From Hermodice carunculata (taxonomy: Eukaryota > Annelida > Polychaeta > Eunicida > Amphinomidae), in the NCBI GenBank assembly GCA_964020975.1, contig CAXHWN010002163.1:1302001-1366000 (forward strand): DNA of 64,000 bases, given 5' to 3'. Positions within the stretch are counted from its first letter, which is position 1. Every line of letters begins with the position of its first letter. Positions 11,301 through 21,607 of the stretch are shown here, in pieces. Made by a program: the position numbers and the translations under genes. Below the pieces are notes generated by a model that ran no database searches, was not told the DNA's origin, and worked only from the letters and a program-made list of their open reading frames with translations.

Positions 11301-14300
11301 AATTAATGCTTTTTGCTGGGTCTATGTGTTGCAGTGTGCCAAAGAAACTCCCACGAGTGACCTCTTTACCTCATACAGTGAACTGCGACAGACTTTCATC
11401 ACCAAAGACACAGATTATCTTAAAGCTGGTTTGGAAAGGTGAGTACTTACTTCTTTCTGTATTGTATAATTTGACAACTTTTCAGTGTTTAATTTCGTCC
11501 TTTGTTGAAATTTTTCACACTGAAATATGAATAAGACTATTCCAGACAAACTGGTCAACAGCTGGGCAACTGGGACTTCGTGTGTTGCCAGCGGAATAAC
11601 CTTTCTTTTTTTTTAAAGATGTTTTTTCACACTATTTTTTCCATGAAATCATCACGGGAAACATATCACATCACATATTATGCACTTTGATGCACATGTG
11701 CTTTCCATTTATGCCACCAGGTGTCACCTGCCCACGGGTAAGATCAACTGGCTCTGTGAAGAGCATCAGAAGGGGAATCGTGTGACAGTCATGAGCACAG
11801 ATGTCATGGCAACCAGCAGCGTGCAGCCCCTGGTGCTGGAGGAAGATCTGCTCTTGAGGCAGTATGTGGATCAGTTCCAGCACATGAGAGACAAGTACAT
11901 CAAGCAAAAACGAGAGCGGAGAATGATAGCTCAGACGGCGGCCAAAGATGGTGAGAACGTGCTTAAACTCCTTCTGTGTGGTGTATATTCATTATGAGTA
12001 TAAGATGAATAGCTAGAAGTTCTCAACAATATAACTCCAAAGTCAAGAAGGCTGATTTTATATTATTTGAAATAAAGAGAAACTTATCAAACCTAAATCT
12101 GTAAGGCCAAATACCATTTGAACACTATCAAGTCTGATAATCTAAGAGCAAAGTCCTATTCCATACCATTCACTGAAAAACTGTATAGTTGTAAATCATT
12201 GTGACAAATTATTTTGTGTAAGGAACAAATCATATTAATAAAGTTTGGAAGAAAGTTTTAGGCTGTATTGGCCTTTATATAAAATCGGGTCATCAGCGGG
12301 GAAGCAGCGCAAGACTTGTTTTGGTGCCAATAATTCTGGGACAAGTCATTCTGCTAATTGGCGGCGAGCTTATGTATTACGGTATAGAGCAAATCTGATG
12401 TTCTTCAATTAATTGGCCTACATGTACTCATAAACGTTGCCTACATTACATAATTATTATTAAACTACTTTTATAAAACATACATGTAAGTTGACACCTA
12501 ACTTGCAGGATAAGGCCTATCAAAATTGAATCAATTAATTAAAGTACATGTATAATAAACCCCACACTTATACCTAGAATGCTTGGTCTTTGAACAGACC
12601 CAACTAGGCCTACCTAGCAGAGTAACAAGATAAAATACAACCAATACTTTAACTTAAAGTAAAACTCAAAATGCAAGGTAGAAGAATTGAATTGCATCAT
12701 ACCTGGAGACTGGTCAGATCAACATTGTTGTGTTTCAGTATTAAAAATAGGCCTGTTCATTATAGACTCACTGTTTCTCTCAACCAATGCTATGCACTAT
12801 GACATTTTTTGGATATTACCTGTGAGTCATACGGATCACAGTTGGAATGAAGTGGATATGAGCTCAAATTAATTCAAACCCAAACTCAATTTACATTACA
12901 TTCAATTAAGTTGTTTTACAAGCTACCTTTTATATATGGCTGTAGTAACAGGGTCAGCTAAACATACATATTAGTTACTATCACCACCTTTAATGACATA
13001 CCAAACTTCAGGTGCTCATGGCAAAATGGATCATGGGCCGTATCCCTTTGTGCACAGCTGTGTTACACCACTGTGATCACACATCTGTTCTTAGCTCATC
13101 CTGTCTGTCTGGAGGGGCATACTTTTGTGCCATCAATGAATTGAGTGAAAATTAAACTACAGTGAAATTAAGTGAATTTACAGCATGTGTTCAGTAAATT
13201 TCTAGCATGATGGTGTTACATGCATGTGCACACATCATTCAGGATAGCGTTCTCATGCCAACTGGAGGAAAAGTGACTTTGATAGCAGGTGGCCAAGAGT
13301 CCTCAGGTTGTACCATGGTAGTGCTAATTCAGTTTTCATCCAGAATTTTAACTCTTAAAGCCCCAAATTTTGGCTGCATCAACGCTGCTTCTTTTGGTGC
13401 ACATTGGGTGCAATGTGCCCGATGCGCACCAAGAAAAGCTGTTGACCTGGGATATTTTCTCTGGAATTAGAGGCATGCTGGCACTTGACTGAAAGGTCTT
13501 TTTACGAGGAAAAAGAAGCTGAGATCCTAATGATAATTCAGACTAGTTTCACTTTAGTATATCGACTTTAGACGTGATTGGCACTGAAAGAGTTAAGATG
13601 TGCCTGTGTTAGTGTTACGTCTGTTGGTGCAATGGAGCAAACAAATTATTCACGCTTATGTAAATAATCCAGGTGATAACACACGTCACATGTCAGGTTT
13701 CCACTCTTTTTGTTTTAACTAACCAATCACATAATATAGAATATTAATGTAATGTGAGGGCCAGTGTATTTTGCTGGACTCAAGATCCATTGAAGGGGTC
13801 TGACTGAGTCAGGCCCCTTCAGTGGATCCATAGGCTGGGCACGCAGTGCATATATTTTGACTTGAAGCTAGAACTGACGAGGGACCTGAATCCAGCATCC
13901 ATATGTATGGAGCCTGAGGGCATGAAACTGATGTAATACTCAAAAAGTGTACAGTAGTCCCTCTTTTGAGCGACCACCCCTAGCGCCGACAAAAAAGCGG
14001 TCGTATAATGCAGGTGGTCGCTCATTGGAGGAATCGCATATGCACCACCCCAAATCCATGGCGGACTTCAGGTATTTAGGTAGCGAGGTACGCAAATTTC
14101 TGCCACCACCAGGTCATCATTATCGATTACATATGCTGTGAAAAGAAATTATCATTTATCAAATTTAACAATTACAACCCTTAAAATCTTTATTTCAATA
14201 AAGAACTCTTGTCTGGGTGCTGAAAGATGTGTTTCGCAACTTGAAAATATTTGCCGGTCTTGAAGTTTTGTCATTTTCCCATTACGCTCAATGGGCCCGG

Positions 14301-16725
14301 TACATCGCCGGGTACGGAGCCATCGTTTGCCAAGTAACCAGCTTAAACTGTCATAAAATTGTTTTGACGGCATTACTCACTGTCTTAACTTTATTCTACA
14401 CATTTGGTGGAGCCTAACTCACCGTAGTTCATAAGTTATGTATCAAAATAAGACTCGGCATTTTCCCATTGCCACTAGCCCCAGTATGAGGCATCGAGCC
14501 GCTATGTTGGGATGGATGGATGGTGCCCATATTAAAACAACACCGTCGATGCCTCAGAAATGGGGCTACTTTGCCACCACGTGTGGTTGTTTGGGCGCCA
14601 TGTTGACCTCGTTCTGAACCGTGGGAAAAAATGGACCTGGCATGCATTTCGTCAGTGTCTGTCGCACGTGCTCAAGCAGGCAAGCACGTGTTTGATTGGG
14701 GTTCAAAGTGATTTTGATCTAGCGAAAGTTTTCATCGTTCATTTTATAAAGTATGGGATGATTAAACATGGTTCAATTGGAAATGAGAATATTAAATTAT
14801 AATATTTCTGGGCTTTCCGCTTATTTGCCACAGGTAGGTTAGGTTTCGCATGCAAAAAAAAGCTATGACCACGTGGCTGCGGTAAACAACGAAGATTGTT
14901 CCGGATGCTTCCGGCAACCTCCGTCGTCATTCAGATTTGAAGCATTTCAAGATGGATGATGTGAACGAACAGGAGTTGAGTGGGATCGATAAAGTTCCCA
15001 TCACAAATAAATTTCTGTGGATCATTATGAAGTTTAGCTCAGAAAACAATCCATAATATCCCAGGATACAGAGAAAGAAAAAGAAATAAGATGGTCGAAA
15101 TCTTCTTGAGTCGAGGTCCACTATGGAGAGGCCCGATACATGCGGAGTAAGCCACATTCACTGCGTGGTAAAAATGTAAATAAATGGAAAGATCCTACGC
15201 TCATGAGAAGGAATAGATACTGATTGATCAAATTAAAAAGTTGTTTACGGAAATTTATCATAGAAAGAAATCATTTATTGCTTGCACTCAATAAATTTGA
15301 CAAGAACCATGTAAATTTTATAACAATGGGTGAGTTGCATGCATGTATTTCGTTGGCAGACTCGAGGCGTAGTGGCCGAACATGGCTTAAATTTGTCTTA
15401 CGCGGTCGCAAAATCGGTTCATTTTGCATGGTCGCTGGTCGCGTTTAACAGGTGGTCGTTCATAAGAGGTAAATTATTAAAGAAAAACAACTTTGGCGAC
15501 CAAATGTGGTCGTTCAAACCAGGTGGTCACTCATAGGAGGGGTCGTTCAAGACAGGGACTACTGTAGTGAAAACACACAAAAATTCACAAAAAATTTGAA
15601 AAAATTTGCAGCATTACCTGGTGATCAATTAACAACTAGGGGTCCCCAGAAGTGTCCGTGTGTGATTTCAAAGCTATTGCGTGAGCTGTTTCGGAGATGA
15701 TTTTTTAAGGTTTGGCCCAAGACAGGGACTACTGTACTGCAAATTCTACACTTTCTTCTACATATAATATGAGTCATACTTTGACCTTTTGTTTACAGGT
15801 CTTCAATTTGTTAGCAAATGCCAATATAGCTGTACGTGCTATTTCAGTACCGTTTCAGGTTTACAAATTTTGAAAGTTTCACAAGAGCTGTCTTGGTCAG
15901 ATATTAAGCTGAAAAAAGAAGCTGTTATCAGATACACATGTGCAGGTATTCCAGGCTCTGAAATGTGTTCTGGTAGTTACCCACACAAGACCCATTATTG
16001 TCTTCAAACTGATTTGGCCTTTTTCAAAAATTATCTGTTCAATGTGTCTTCATAAAATAAGTACACAAATGTACCTCTTCAGTGTTTCTGTATTTGTATT
16101 TTGGAGGTAGACAGTGACAGGGATAGACATGGAGAGTATAGCCGAGAATTTGGCTAACAGATTCCTGCTTTTGATGATTGGGAGGTGTCGCACGACATCT
16201 GATATTTGAGATCAACATGAAAGGATGTGATTCACAGATTTAAAATTTAATATTTGTAGGGATTTGGGTTGACTGTTGAAAGATAACTAATGTTGTGCTT
16301 AATACTAGAAATAAACTGTGTAAAATGTATTGAAAAAATTGAAGCACAAGCGGCATATAGATAGGTTTTATTCAGTCATGAATTACAAATTCAATAAAAC
16401 GAAAGAATTACATTGTGGTTGAGTCTGTACACGAAAGCACAAAAGCGCAAGTTCAGCTGCCGTGGTGTGCTTGGTTTTTGCAGGTGTTGTAAGTAGCAGC
16501 AGTAAGTCCGAGAAACCGCTTCAACAGACCTCAGCTAAGGCTACCTCCCCGACCAATGAAGAAGAAGAAACTTTTGTGATGGCGGGCGAAACACATCCAG
16601 CTGCAGAAAAAGGGATTTCAGCGATGCTTCCAGTACCACAGCCAAGGAAGTCACAGAGAGAAGGCTCAGCTGCTTCAGTGAGGGGAGGAAGTAAAGCAAC
16701 CAGCAGAGCCTGTTCCATTCTGTAA
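5204..16725 (+). CDS. Seven-exon gene for an unrecognised CAAX-box protein
   Basis: Exons 5204-5389, 7396-7537, 8818-8969, 10010-10183, 11335-11438, 11721-11950 and 16484-16725 each have an AG acceptor and, except the last, a GT donor. Exit phases 0, 1, 0, 0, 2 and 1 join without a stop, giving about 407 residues from the ATG at 5210. I do not recognise the family. Visible features: a charged N-terminus (residues 1-60); a hydrophobic strand-like PRLILLDF (about 87-94); a Cys/His/Trp stretch LKALCEHEQEWHL across exons 3 and 4, followed by SPYLARIYTLL; the motif CHLPTGKINWLCEEH near 252-266; a basic probable coiled coil (about 296-327); a low-complexity tail; and a C-terminal CSIL. CAAX boxes ending in Leu are usually geranylgeranylated, so membrane attachment is likely. 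The middle part loosely recalls C-terminal modules of large invertebrate Roco/STAND proteins; this is a weak inference. Exons may lie upstream of 5204. Confidence 0.85.
5575..6240. repeat. Repeat with three units of about 148 bp
   Basis: gtcacatatttaggtcacag recurs at about 5777, 5926 and 6075, each followed by t(a/g)ctgcat/actacatt and an aaaaatgg stretch. The block begins and ends with related words (acccctcgacc...gtccgtcc; ttgtcatcacctacgcgtcc). No coding frame. Confidence 0.75.
7113..7343. mobile_element. Hairpin MITE copy 3 (intron 1 of gene 1)
   Basis: Ends ttaaccctttccccttgaa and tttaagggggaaagggtta are inverted repeats. The hairpin at 7142-7202 lies close to the left end. Its stem has mismatches (catgggttgggc against aaaccatg). 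It ends 52 bp before exon 2. Confidence 0.75.
7396..7537 (+). CDS. Gene 1, exon 2
   Basis: The acceptor ttttatcaacag ends at 7395 and the donor is aaag|gtgagg after 7537. It enters in phase 0 and exits in phase 1. It encodes EEYELAQRKFMRHISML and then PYPRLILLDFSDLP, a likely helix followed by a buried strand. Confidence 0.85.
7538..8817 (+). other. Intron 2 of gene 1
   Basis: Ordinary A+T-rich intron. I see no repeat structure or conserved frame that I can support; short open frames here look like chance. Confidence 0.6.
8818..8969 (+). CDS. Gene 1, exon 3
   Basis: The acceptor is ttttgtatgcag and the donor is gagcag|gtaaca. The G left by exon 2 plus TA makes a Val codon, after which 50 codons read to the donor in phase 0. 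The first half is Ser/Thr/Lys-rich; the second half (EAWESESFCLKALCEHEQ) looks folded. Confidence 0.85.
9659..9904. mobile_element. Hairpin MITE copy 4, opposite orientation
   Basis: Ends taaccatttccccccat and ttcaaggggaaaagggtta. The hairpin 9804-9869 pairs ccttggcatgggtt with aacctatgccaagg. Relative to copy 3 the hairpin is near the right end, so the copy is inverted. It sits in intron 3 of gene 1. Confidence 0.75.
10010..10183 (+). CDS. Gene 1, exon 4
   Basis: The acceptor cgttgctag and the donor aaccag|gtaggt enclose exactly 58 codons in phase 0. The exon is visibly richer in G+C than the introns. It encodes EWHLSTEVLHLNVNDMDG and SPYLARIYTLLQHSG, a likely alternation of strands and helices. 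Confidence 0.88.
10451..10708. mobile_element. Hairpin MITE copy 5
   Basis: Ends ttaaccctttcccatttaa and ccaagggggaaagtgtta. The hairpin base at 10606-10670 is kept, with a short (at)n run just before it. Same orientation as copy 4; intron 4 of gene 1. Confidence 0.72.
10803..11178. mobile_element. Inverted-repeat element in intron 4 of gene 1
   Basis: The left arm (about 10818-10896) and the right arm (about 11093-11172) are complementary, sharing ggtctgcccttctttgac at the inner ends. Each arm itself holds a small inverted repeat (gcagacc...ggtctgc). No coding content. MITE-like, unassigned. Confidence 0.65.
11335..11438 (+). CDS. Gene 1, exon 5
   Basis: The acceptor tatgtgttgcag and the donor gaaag|gtgagt enclose 104 nt, leaving AG for the next codon. 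It encodes CAKETPTSDLFTSYSELRQ and a short acidic/basic helix. Confidence 0.85.
11721..11950 (+). CDS. Gene 1, exon 6 (motif plus basic coiled coil)
   Basis: The acceptor atgccaccag and the donor gatg|gtgaga enclose 230 nt. AG+G restores an Arg codon, followed by CHLPTGKINWLCEEH, TDVMATSSVQPLVLEEDL and a Lys/Arg/Gln-rich helix (QYVDQFQHMRDKYIKQKRER). Two Cys and two His in the first motif could bind a metal, but no known zinc-finger spacing fits. Confidence 0.88.
12070..12560 (+). repeat. Dispersed repeat, copy A
   Basis: Shared with 32936-33415 (same strand) and partly 44095-44325 (opposite strand). Common words: caaagagaaactt-like start, tttgaacactatcaagtctg, accattcactgaaaaactgt, aatcgggtcatcagcgggga. 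The copies are visibly diverged. No frame. Confidence 0.85.
13348..13596. mobile_element. Hairpin MITE copy 6
   Basis: Ends ttaactcttaaagcccc and ggcactgaaagagttaa. The hairpin at 13379-13446 pairs cttttggtgcacattggg with the later cccgatgcgcaccaagaaaag. The tail after it (ctggcacttgactgaaaggt) matches copy 2. Confidence 0.75.
13784..13828. repeat. Imperfect 45-bp hairpin
   Basis: gatccattgaaggggtctgac-tga-gtcaggccccttcagtggatc has 21-bp arms with two mismatches. It lies 120 bp before the pogo-like element. Confidence 0.75.
13952..15564. mobile_element. Non-autonomous pogo/Tigger-like DNA transposon in intron 6
   Basis: Left end cagtagtccctcttttgagc and right end (15535-15564) are imperfect inverted repeats, flanked on both sides by TA (13950-13951 and 15565-15566). 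A TA duplication and ends starting CAGTAGTCCC are typical of pogo/Tigger within Tc1/mariner. The subterminal parts carry repeated ggtggtcgctcat / ggtcgttcataag motifs. No transposase frame is visible in 1.6 kb. It lies inside the last intron of gene 1. Confidence 0.75.
15567..15736. repeat. Dispersed-repeat piece ending in a second copy of the pogo-like end
   Basis: The segment 15567-15718 resembles the repeat at 2.7-3.4 kb (gaaaacacacaaaaat..., ...tgtgatttcaaagctatt). It is followed by aagacagggactactgta at 15719-15736, an exact duplicate of 15549-15566. Confidence 0.7.
16484..16725 (+). CDS. Gene 1, terminal exon with CAAX box
   Basis: The acceptor ggtttttgcag follows a 4.5-kb intron. The split Gly codon is restored and the frame runs 79 codons to TAA at 16723-16725. 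The peptide is low in complexity and rich in Ser, Ala, Lys and Glu. It becomes basic near the end (SVRGGSKATSRA) and finishes with CSIL. A basic patch before a CAAX box is typical of prenylated membrane-bound proteins. A G-run follows the stop at once. Confidence 0.85.
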
Positions 16726-17850
16726 GGGGGGGGGGGAGTAAAAGTGACGGAAAAGCCTGCTAAATATACTTACACTCCTCCCAGCCCAACTTGCTTTTTG
16801 GGGGGTGGAGGCTATTTTTCATAGAACTTGCCTGGTCCAAAGTATATTTGAAATGCATCTGCCCAGAGTGGATATTTTTTAAAATATATCCACCCAACAT
16901 ATTTGAAGTGCCAGTGGAACTTAGACAGTTTTTGTCTACACTTTCAAGGAAAAAAATTGCGTAGGTGGGCAAGGTTTGAAGCCAGAATTTCACATACCAG
17001 TATCCAGTGTACTATCCATTACACCAGTAGGTCTAATACGGTCAGTGCTGTTTCAATCATCTCTTTGTTGCAACATTGTATGGGAACAGTTAAGTGTAAC
17101 AGGTCAAGTGTCAAGGTCAGTGCATTGTCTGAGATTCTTTGTGTGTGTTTTGCTCAACTTTAGTTGTTCAAATAGTTTTTAAGATGGATATTTATATATA
17201 TATAATTTATTAGAGTGTAAGTATATGTACATGAATACATTGATCTCCTTTTTAAGCAAGTGTATGGAAAGGCACAATTTGTCACACACTTGCCACCTTG
17301 GAGATTACATGCAAGTCTTACATGCATGTATATGTCCTGTGGGCTACTGCATGGTGACCAATCGTTCAACAGAGTTCATGGAACGTAGCATACATGGTGT
17401 AAAAAGAATGTAGCATAAGACAATGGTGTAGCCAGAGAACAGTGGCCTGTAGTGGTTTATGGTCTGCTAAGCAGGACAGGTAAAGGACTACATAATATAC
17501 AGTACCATATGATCCCTGATGGAGGCCCATACCCCGGTAGATTCCACCCCTATGTCTCTGCTAACGGAAGAAAAAAAGATTAATTAAGAATAAATGTTTG
17601 AGAGCATGATTTAACGGCATTCCATATCTTTGCTGTTGTTTTGACAGAACTGAGAGTTACATGTACCATGTGTACATGCCTGATATTATATAAACACGTT
17701 ATCTGGCGCATATGTTTATCATACATGTATGTATAATATAAAATATATATTTTTACACACACACACATATGCATATTCATATAAAATGTTCTGATTATCC
17801 GTCCACAATGTAAATATATTACTTGGTTCTTAGTGACCTGGGTATATTAT
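16726..17850. other. 3' flank of gene 1
   Basis: Contains the presumed 3' UTR. The nearest plausible AATAAA I noted is at 17589, which is distant. The rest is A+T-rich with no supported feature. Confidence 0.5.
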
Positions 17851-17855
17851 TAGTT

Positions 17856-17985
17856 ATTCACTGTTTTAGTGTGAAATACAGGAAGTAACTCCCCCAAAAA
17901 CAGCTGCATTACCCGAGGCGAAGCCGAGGGTAATACAGCTGTCTTGGGGGAGATACTTCCTGTATTTCACACTAAAACAGTGAAT
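17856..17985. repeat. Large hairpin with about 55-bp arms
   Basis: attcactgttttagtgtgaa at 17856 pairs with the complement ending at 17985, continuing inward through aatacaggaagta and cccccaa to a G+C-rich tip (acccgaggcgaagccgaggg). Confidence 0.85.
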
Positions 17986-17994
17986 GACGATTTT

Positions 17995-18531
17995 ATCCCA
18001 TTTTTGATGATGTAATTTAATGCCCAAAAAATACAAGTTGTCAGAACTGATATTAGATTTGATGTGAGGTCTCATTATGCAATCTCAAATTCTTGAACCA
18101 CTTTCATGACTCATATTCACTGTGTTTTTGGGGGTAGCCTTCTGTCTCTTCGCCTCCCTTTCCTTCATCAGTTAGGTGTGCAAATCGACATATAACTTTT
18201 TGTGGCTGCTCTTCGCTGTTCGACCCGCTGCTGCTGCAGTTCACTTCACAGTCCACCATCATGTTGTCGTCTGCAGCGCGTCAAGGCTTGTATCGCATGA
18301 CAGAGACTTCTGGTGGCTGATCGATAAACTAACCAGATAGGGAGATACAGCGACAAGACCACTGTATTCCCCGGCCAGTTACGAGAATACCGCTGTATTC
18401 CCCGATCAGTTTCAGGAATCGCGCTGTATTTCACCTTTGCAGTAATTAATACACACAAATAAGGGTAATACAAAGAGTGTACCATAGCTATTAACCAATC
18501 AGAAGCCAAGGATTCTATCAAAATGGGATAA
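17995..18531. mobile_element. Possible MITE next to the hairpin
   Basis: tttatcccatttttgat at 17995 and atcaaaatgggataaa at 18514 are inverted. Inside is a roughly 37-bp tandem motif (ctgtattccccggccagttac, gctgtattccccgatcagtt; about 18360-18440). No transposase. Confidence 0.45.
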
Positions 18532-18941
18532 ACTTGCATGTCAATGTAAAATGTTACCTGTGGACCACCATATGCCGGTGACCTGTACCAACAGTTTTGT
18601 TATACACACTGTCAGCTGGAAGCACTGTCAAAAATACAGACAGCAGCCAATATGTCATGGGTTTTCTTTACTGAGTTTGATTTACAACTTTGTATTTTGT
18701 GTACAACTTGTTGTGAACAATTTTTTGAGAGATCTACATCAAACTTATTCATGTGCATTGTTGTTTTGTTGATATCGGAAGATTTGAGTTACATGCATTA
18801 TGGTATATACAGGTGCAAGAGATTTAATCATGAAAAATATAATAACATTTGTTGGAGATTGCAAACAAAAAGAAAAAGAATACTCTCCCTGGGAAACTCA
18901 TCACATAAGTAGGGATAACTTGAGTGTATATTGCTCAAAAT

Positions 18942-19105
18942 AAGATCATGATTTCGGCATATTTGATACAGAGTCAAAGTCCCTTCAACGATCTGATCAT
19001 GATTTCAGCATATTCGATATTGAGCCCTTTAAGGATATACAGCTGTATGATCATGATTTTAGCATATTTTATATTGAGTCAGAGTCCCATTAAGGATATC
19101 AGGAT
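18942..19105. repeat. Three tandem units of about 65 bp
   Basis: gatcatgatttcggcatatt, gatcatgatttcagcatatt and gatcatgattttagcatatt begin successive units, each continuing to a gagtcaaagtccc/gagccc stretch. Confidence 0.8.
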
Positions 19106-19600
19106 GCAATGTATATGACACGTCTACAGTGACTTTCAGAAATTCCATTTCATAAATGATGTTGGTTTAAACATATTTTATTGATAAAACCTGGAGCCTG
19201 ATCAGAATAAACAAGACAGTGTAAATCTGTTTTTCCAGGTAGGTGGCTACTCGGTTTAATTATAATACATATAAAATACAGTAAACAGATAAAAATGTAC
19301 AATGACTGTAAGGACAGGCTCTAATACTGAACCTGGGAGACAAAGGTGAATTATGCTACATATTGATGACAGAGCTACCATACCTGTAACTGTTTCCCCC
19401 TTTGAATTAAGAATGACAGAGAGTACTAGCCTGCTGTGACTGGGTTAAGGTAGAGGACACCAGTCAGCTGTCACAGGTAATCATCCAATGCCAGACATAA
19501 AGTGCTTTCACTGGGCCCATTGCATAGACAAGTATAGTTAAAGCAAGCAACATCCCGCAATGGTGAACTGGACAATTACCCGTGTCAACTGTAACTTGTT

Positions 19601-19602
<2 letters not shown>

Positions 19603-19636
<34 letters not shown>
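19603..19636. repeat. (TAG)n microsatellite
   Basis: Eleven or so tag triplets in an otherwise ordinary A+T-rich stretch. Confidence 0.95.
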
Positions 19637-19638
<2 letters not shown>

Positions 19639-20062
19639 CTCTTGTTGACGCTCTACTATGTAGCATATGGTCACTCTGTAGAGTCAAGTACACCTGTAAA
19701 TGTTGTACACTAAGTTATATCACACAAGAATTGTCTGTGAGGTTCTGGTTAAGTGATAAATTATATCTTAGCAGGACAGGATGCAAGGGCCTTGATAATC
19801 TCTATGTTAGTGTTTCTATCAAGCATGCTGTCACAAGAAACAAAAGTATTGAAATTTATGTGTCTTAGGTGAAAAGGCACATTGTTTCTAGCAAAGCAGA
19901 GTTCAATGAAGTCAAAAAGGTGTTCTCTTTGCCTGTTGTACAGAATAAGATGGAGCAAAATATGTTCCAGTGTTTCATGATCTTGTTCATATTCATATTC
20001 TGGTGAGTCACACAGTCTTGTTAAATAAGTGCTGTTTGAGTCTTTTGTTGTTGAATATAAGA

Positions 20063-21249
20063 GTACAGCAACCAGCTGTGACTGGTTTCAGACAGAGGAC
20101 ACCAACCAGCTGTGACTGGTTTAAGACAGAGGACACTAGTTAGCTGTGACTGGTATAAGGCAGCCGACACCAGCCAGCCGTGACTGGTTTAAGACAGAAG
20201 AACCAACCAGCTGTGACTGGTTTAAGACAGAGGACACTTGTCAGCTGTGACTGGTTTAAGACAGAGGACACTAGCCAGCTGACAAGATGACAGTAACCAG
20301 CTGTGAATTGTTTAAGACAGAGGACACTAGTCAGCTGTGACTGGTTTAAGGCAGAGGACACCAGCCAGTTCTCACTGATTTAAGACAGAGGACACCAGCC
20401 AGCTGTGGCTGGTGTAAGACAGAGGACACTAGTCAGCTGTGACTGGTTTAAGACAGAGGACACCAGCCAGCTGACAAGAGGACAGCAACTAGCTGTGACT
20501 GGTTTAAGACAGAGGACATCAGTCAGCTGTGACTGGTCTAAGGCAGAGGACATTATTCACCTGTGACTGGTCTAAGGCAGAGGACATTAGTCAGCTGTGA
20601 CTGGTTTAAGACAGGATGCTAGCCAGCTGGCAAAAGGACAGCAGCCAGCTATGACTGGTTTAAGACAGAGGAAACCAGCCAGCTCTGATTGGTGTAACAC
20701 AGAGGACACTAGTCAGCTGTGACTGGTTTAAGACAGAGGACACTAGTCAGCTGTGACTGGTTTAAGACAGGACACTAGTCAGCTGACAAGAGAAGAGCAA
20801 CCGGCTGTGAGTGATTTAAGACAGAGGACACCAGCCAGCTGTGACTGGTTTAAGGCAAAGGACACCAACCAGCTGTGACTGGTTTAAGACAGAGGACACT
20901 GGTTTAACATGGGACACCAGCCAGCTGTGACTTGTTTAAGGCAGAGGACAGCAGCTGGGTGTTGTTGGTTTAAGGCAGAGGACAACAGCCAACTGTAGCT
21001 GGTTTAAGACAGAGGACACTGGTTTAACATGGGACACCAGCCAGCTGTGACTGGTTTAAGACAAAGGACACCAACCAGCTGTGACTGGTTTAAGACAGAG
21101 GACACTGGTTTAACATGGGACACCAGCCAGCTGTGACTTGTTTAAGGCAGAGGACAGCAGCTGGGTGTTGTTGGTTTAAGGCAGAGGACAACAGCCAACT
21201 GTAGCTGGTTTAAGACAGAGAATACCAGCCAGCTGTGACTGGTTTAAGC
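20063..21249. repeat. 34-bp minisatellite, about 35 units
   Basis: The unit reads ccagctgtgactggtttaag then acagaggacaccag, with variants (tagtcagctgtg..., ccagctgacaagaggacagc). A 134-bp block at 20881-21014 recurs exactly at 21087-21220, so six-unit segments have duplicated recently. Open frames here are repeat artefacts. Confidence 0.95.
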
Positions 21250-21530
21250 GGGGAAGAGGTTAATACGTGGAATAATACTTGTACACAGTGTTTGCACCGA
21301 GTGAACAGCCACTGTAAGGAAGCTGTTCAATAAATAACAGGTGATTAAAGCTTGTCTTTATCTTATAGTGCTACCAACTTTGCCTGCCTAGTCAGACCTT
21401 CAAGCACCAACAATGCAGTGTTATTTTGGCACATTGTTCAACCATGTCAACAAGGATTCAGTTCCCATATGCAGTCTGCATTGCAGAGGCAGGTGTCCTT
21501 TCTGTGATGATTTTAAGTAGAAAAGATGCA

Positions 21531-21554
21531 CACACACACAGACACACACACACA

Positions 21555-21603
<49 letters not shown>
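21531..21603. repeat. (AC)n microsatellite
   Basis: A long run of ac with a few gac interruptions at the start. Confidence 0.95.

Positions 21604-21607
<4 letters not shown>

Larger units (their letters stand above)
19387..21263. mobile_element. Hairpin-MITE ends enclosing a minisatellite
   Basis: taactgtttccccctttgaa at 19387 and ggtttaagcggggaagaggt at 21241 are inverted and match the ends of the MITE copies at 7.1, 9.7 and 10.5 kb. Between them lie one isolated minisatellite-like unit (about 19420-19475), about 580 bp of other sequence with (tag)n, and the main minisatellite. Confidence 0.6.

Noticed and set aside
18246-18539. 97-residue - strand frame
   Set aside because: It covers a small tandem repeat and a MITE-like end, with no protein-like pattern.
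20140-20361. Repetitive open frame on the - strand
   Set aside because: It lies entirely inside the minisatellite.
20063-21249. Regular repeats resembling a CRISPR array
   Set aside because: Units are contiguous 34-bp repeats without unique spacers, in an intron-bearing animal genome.
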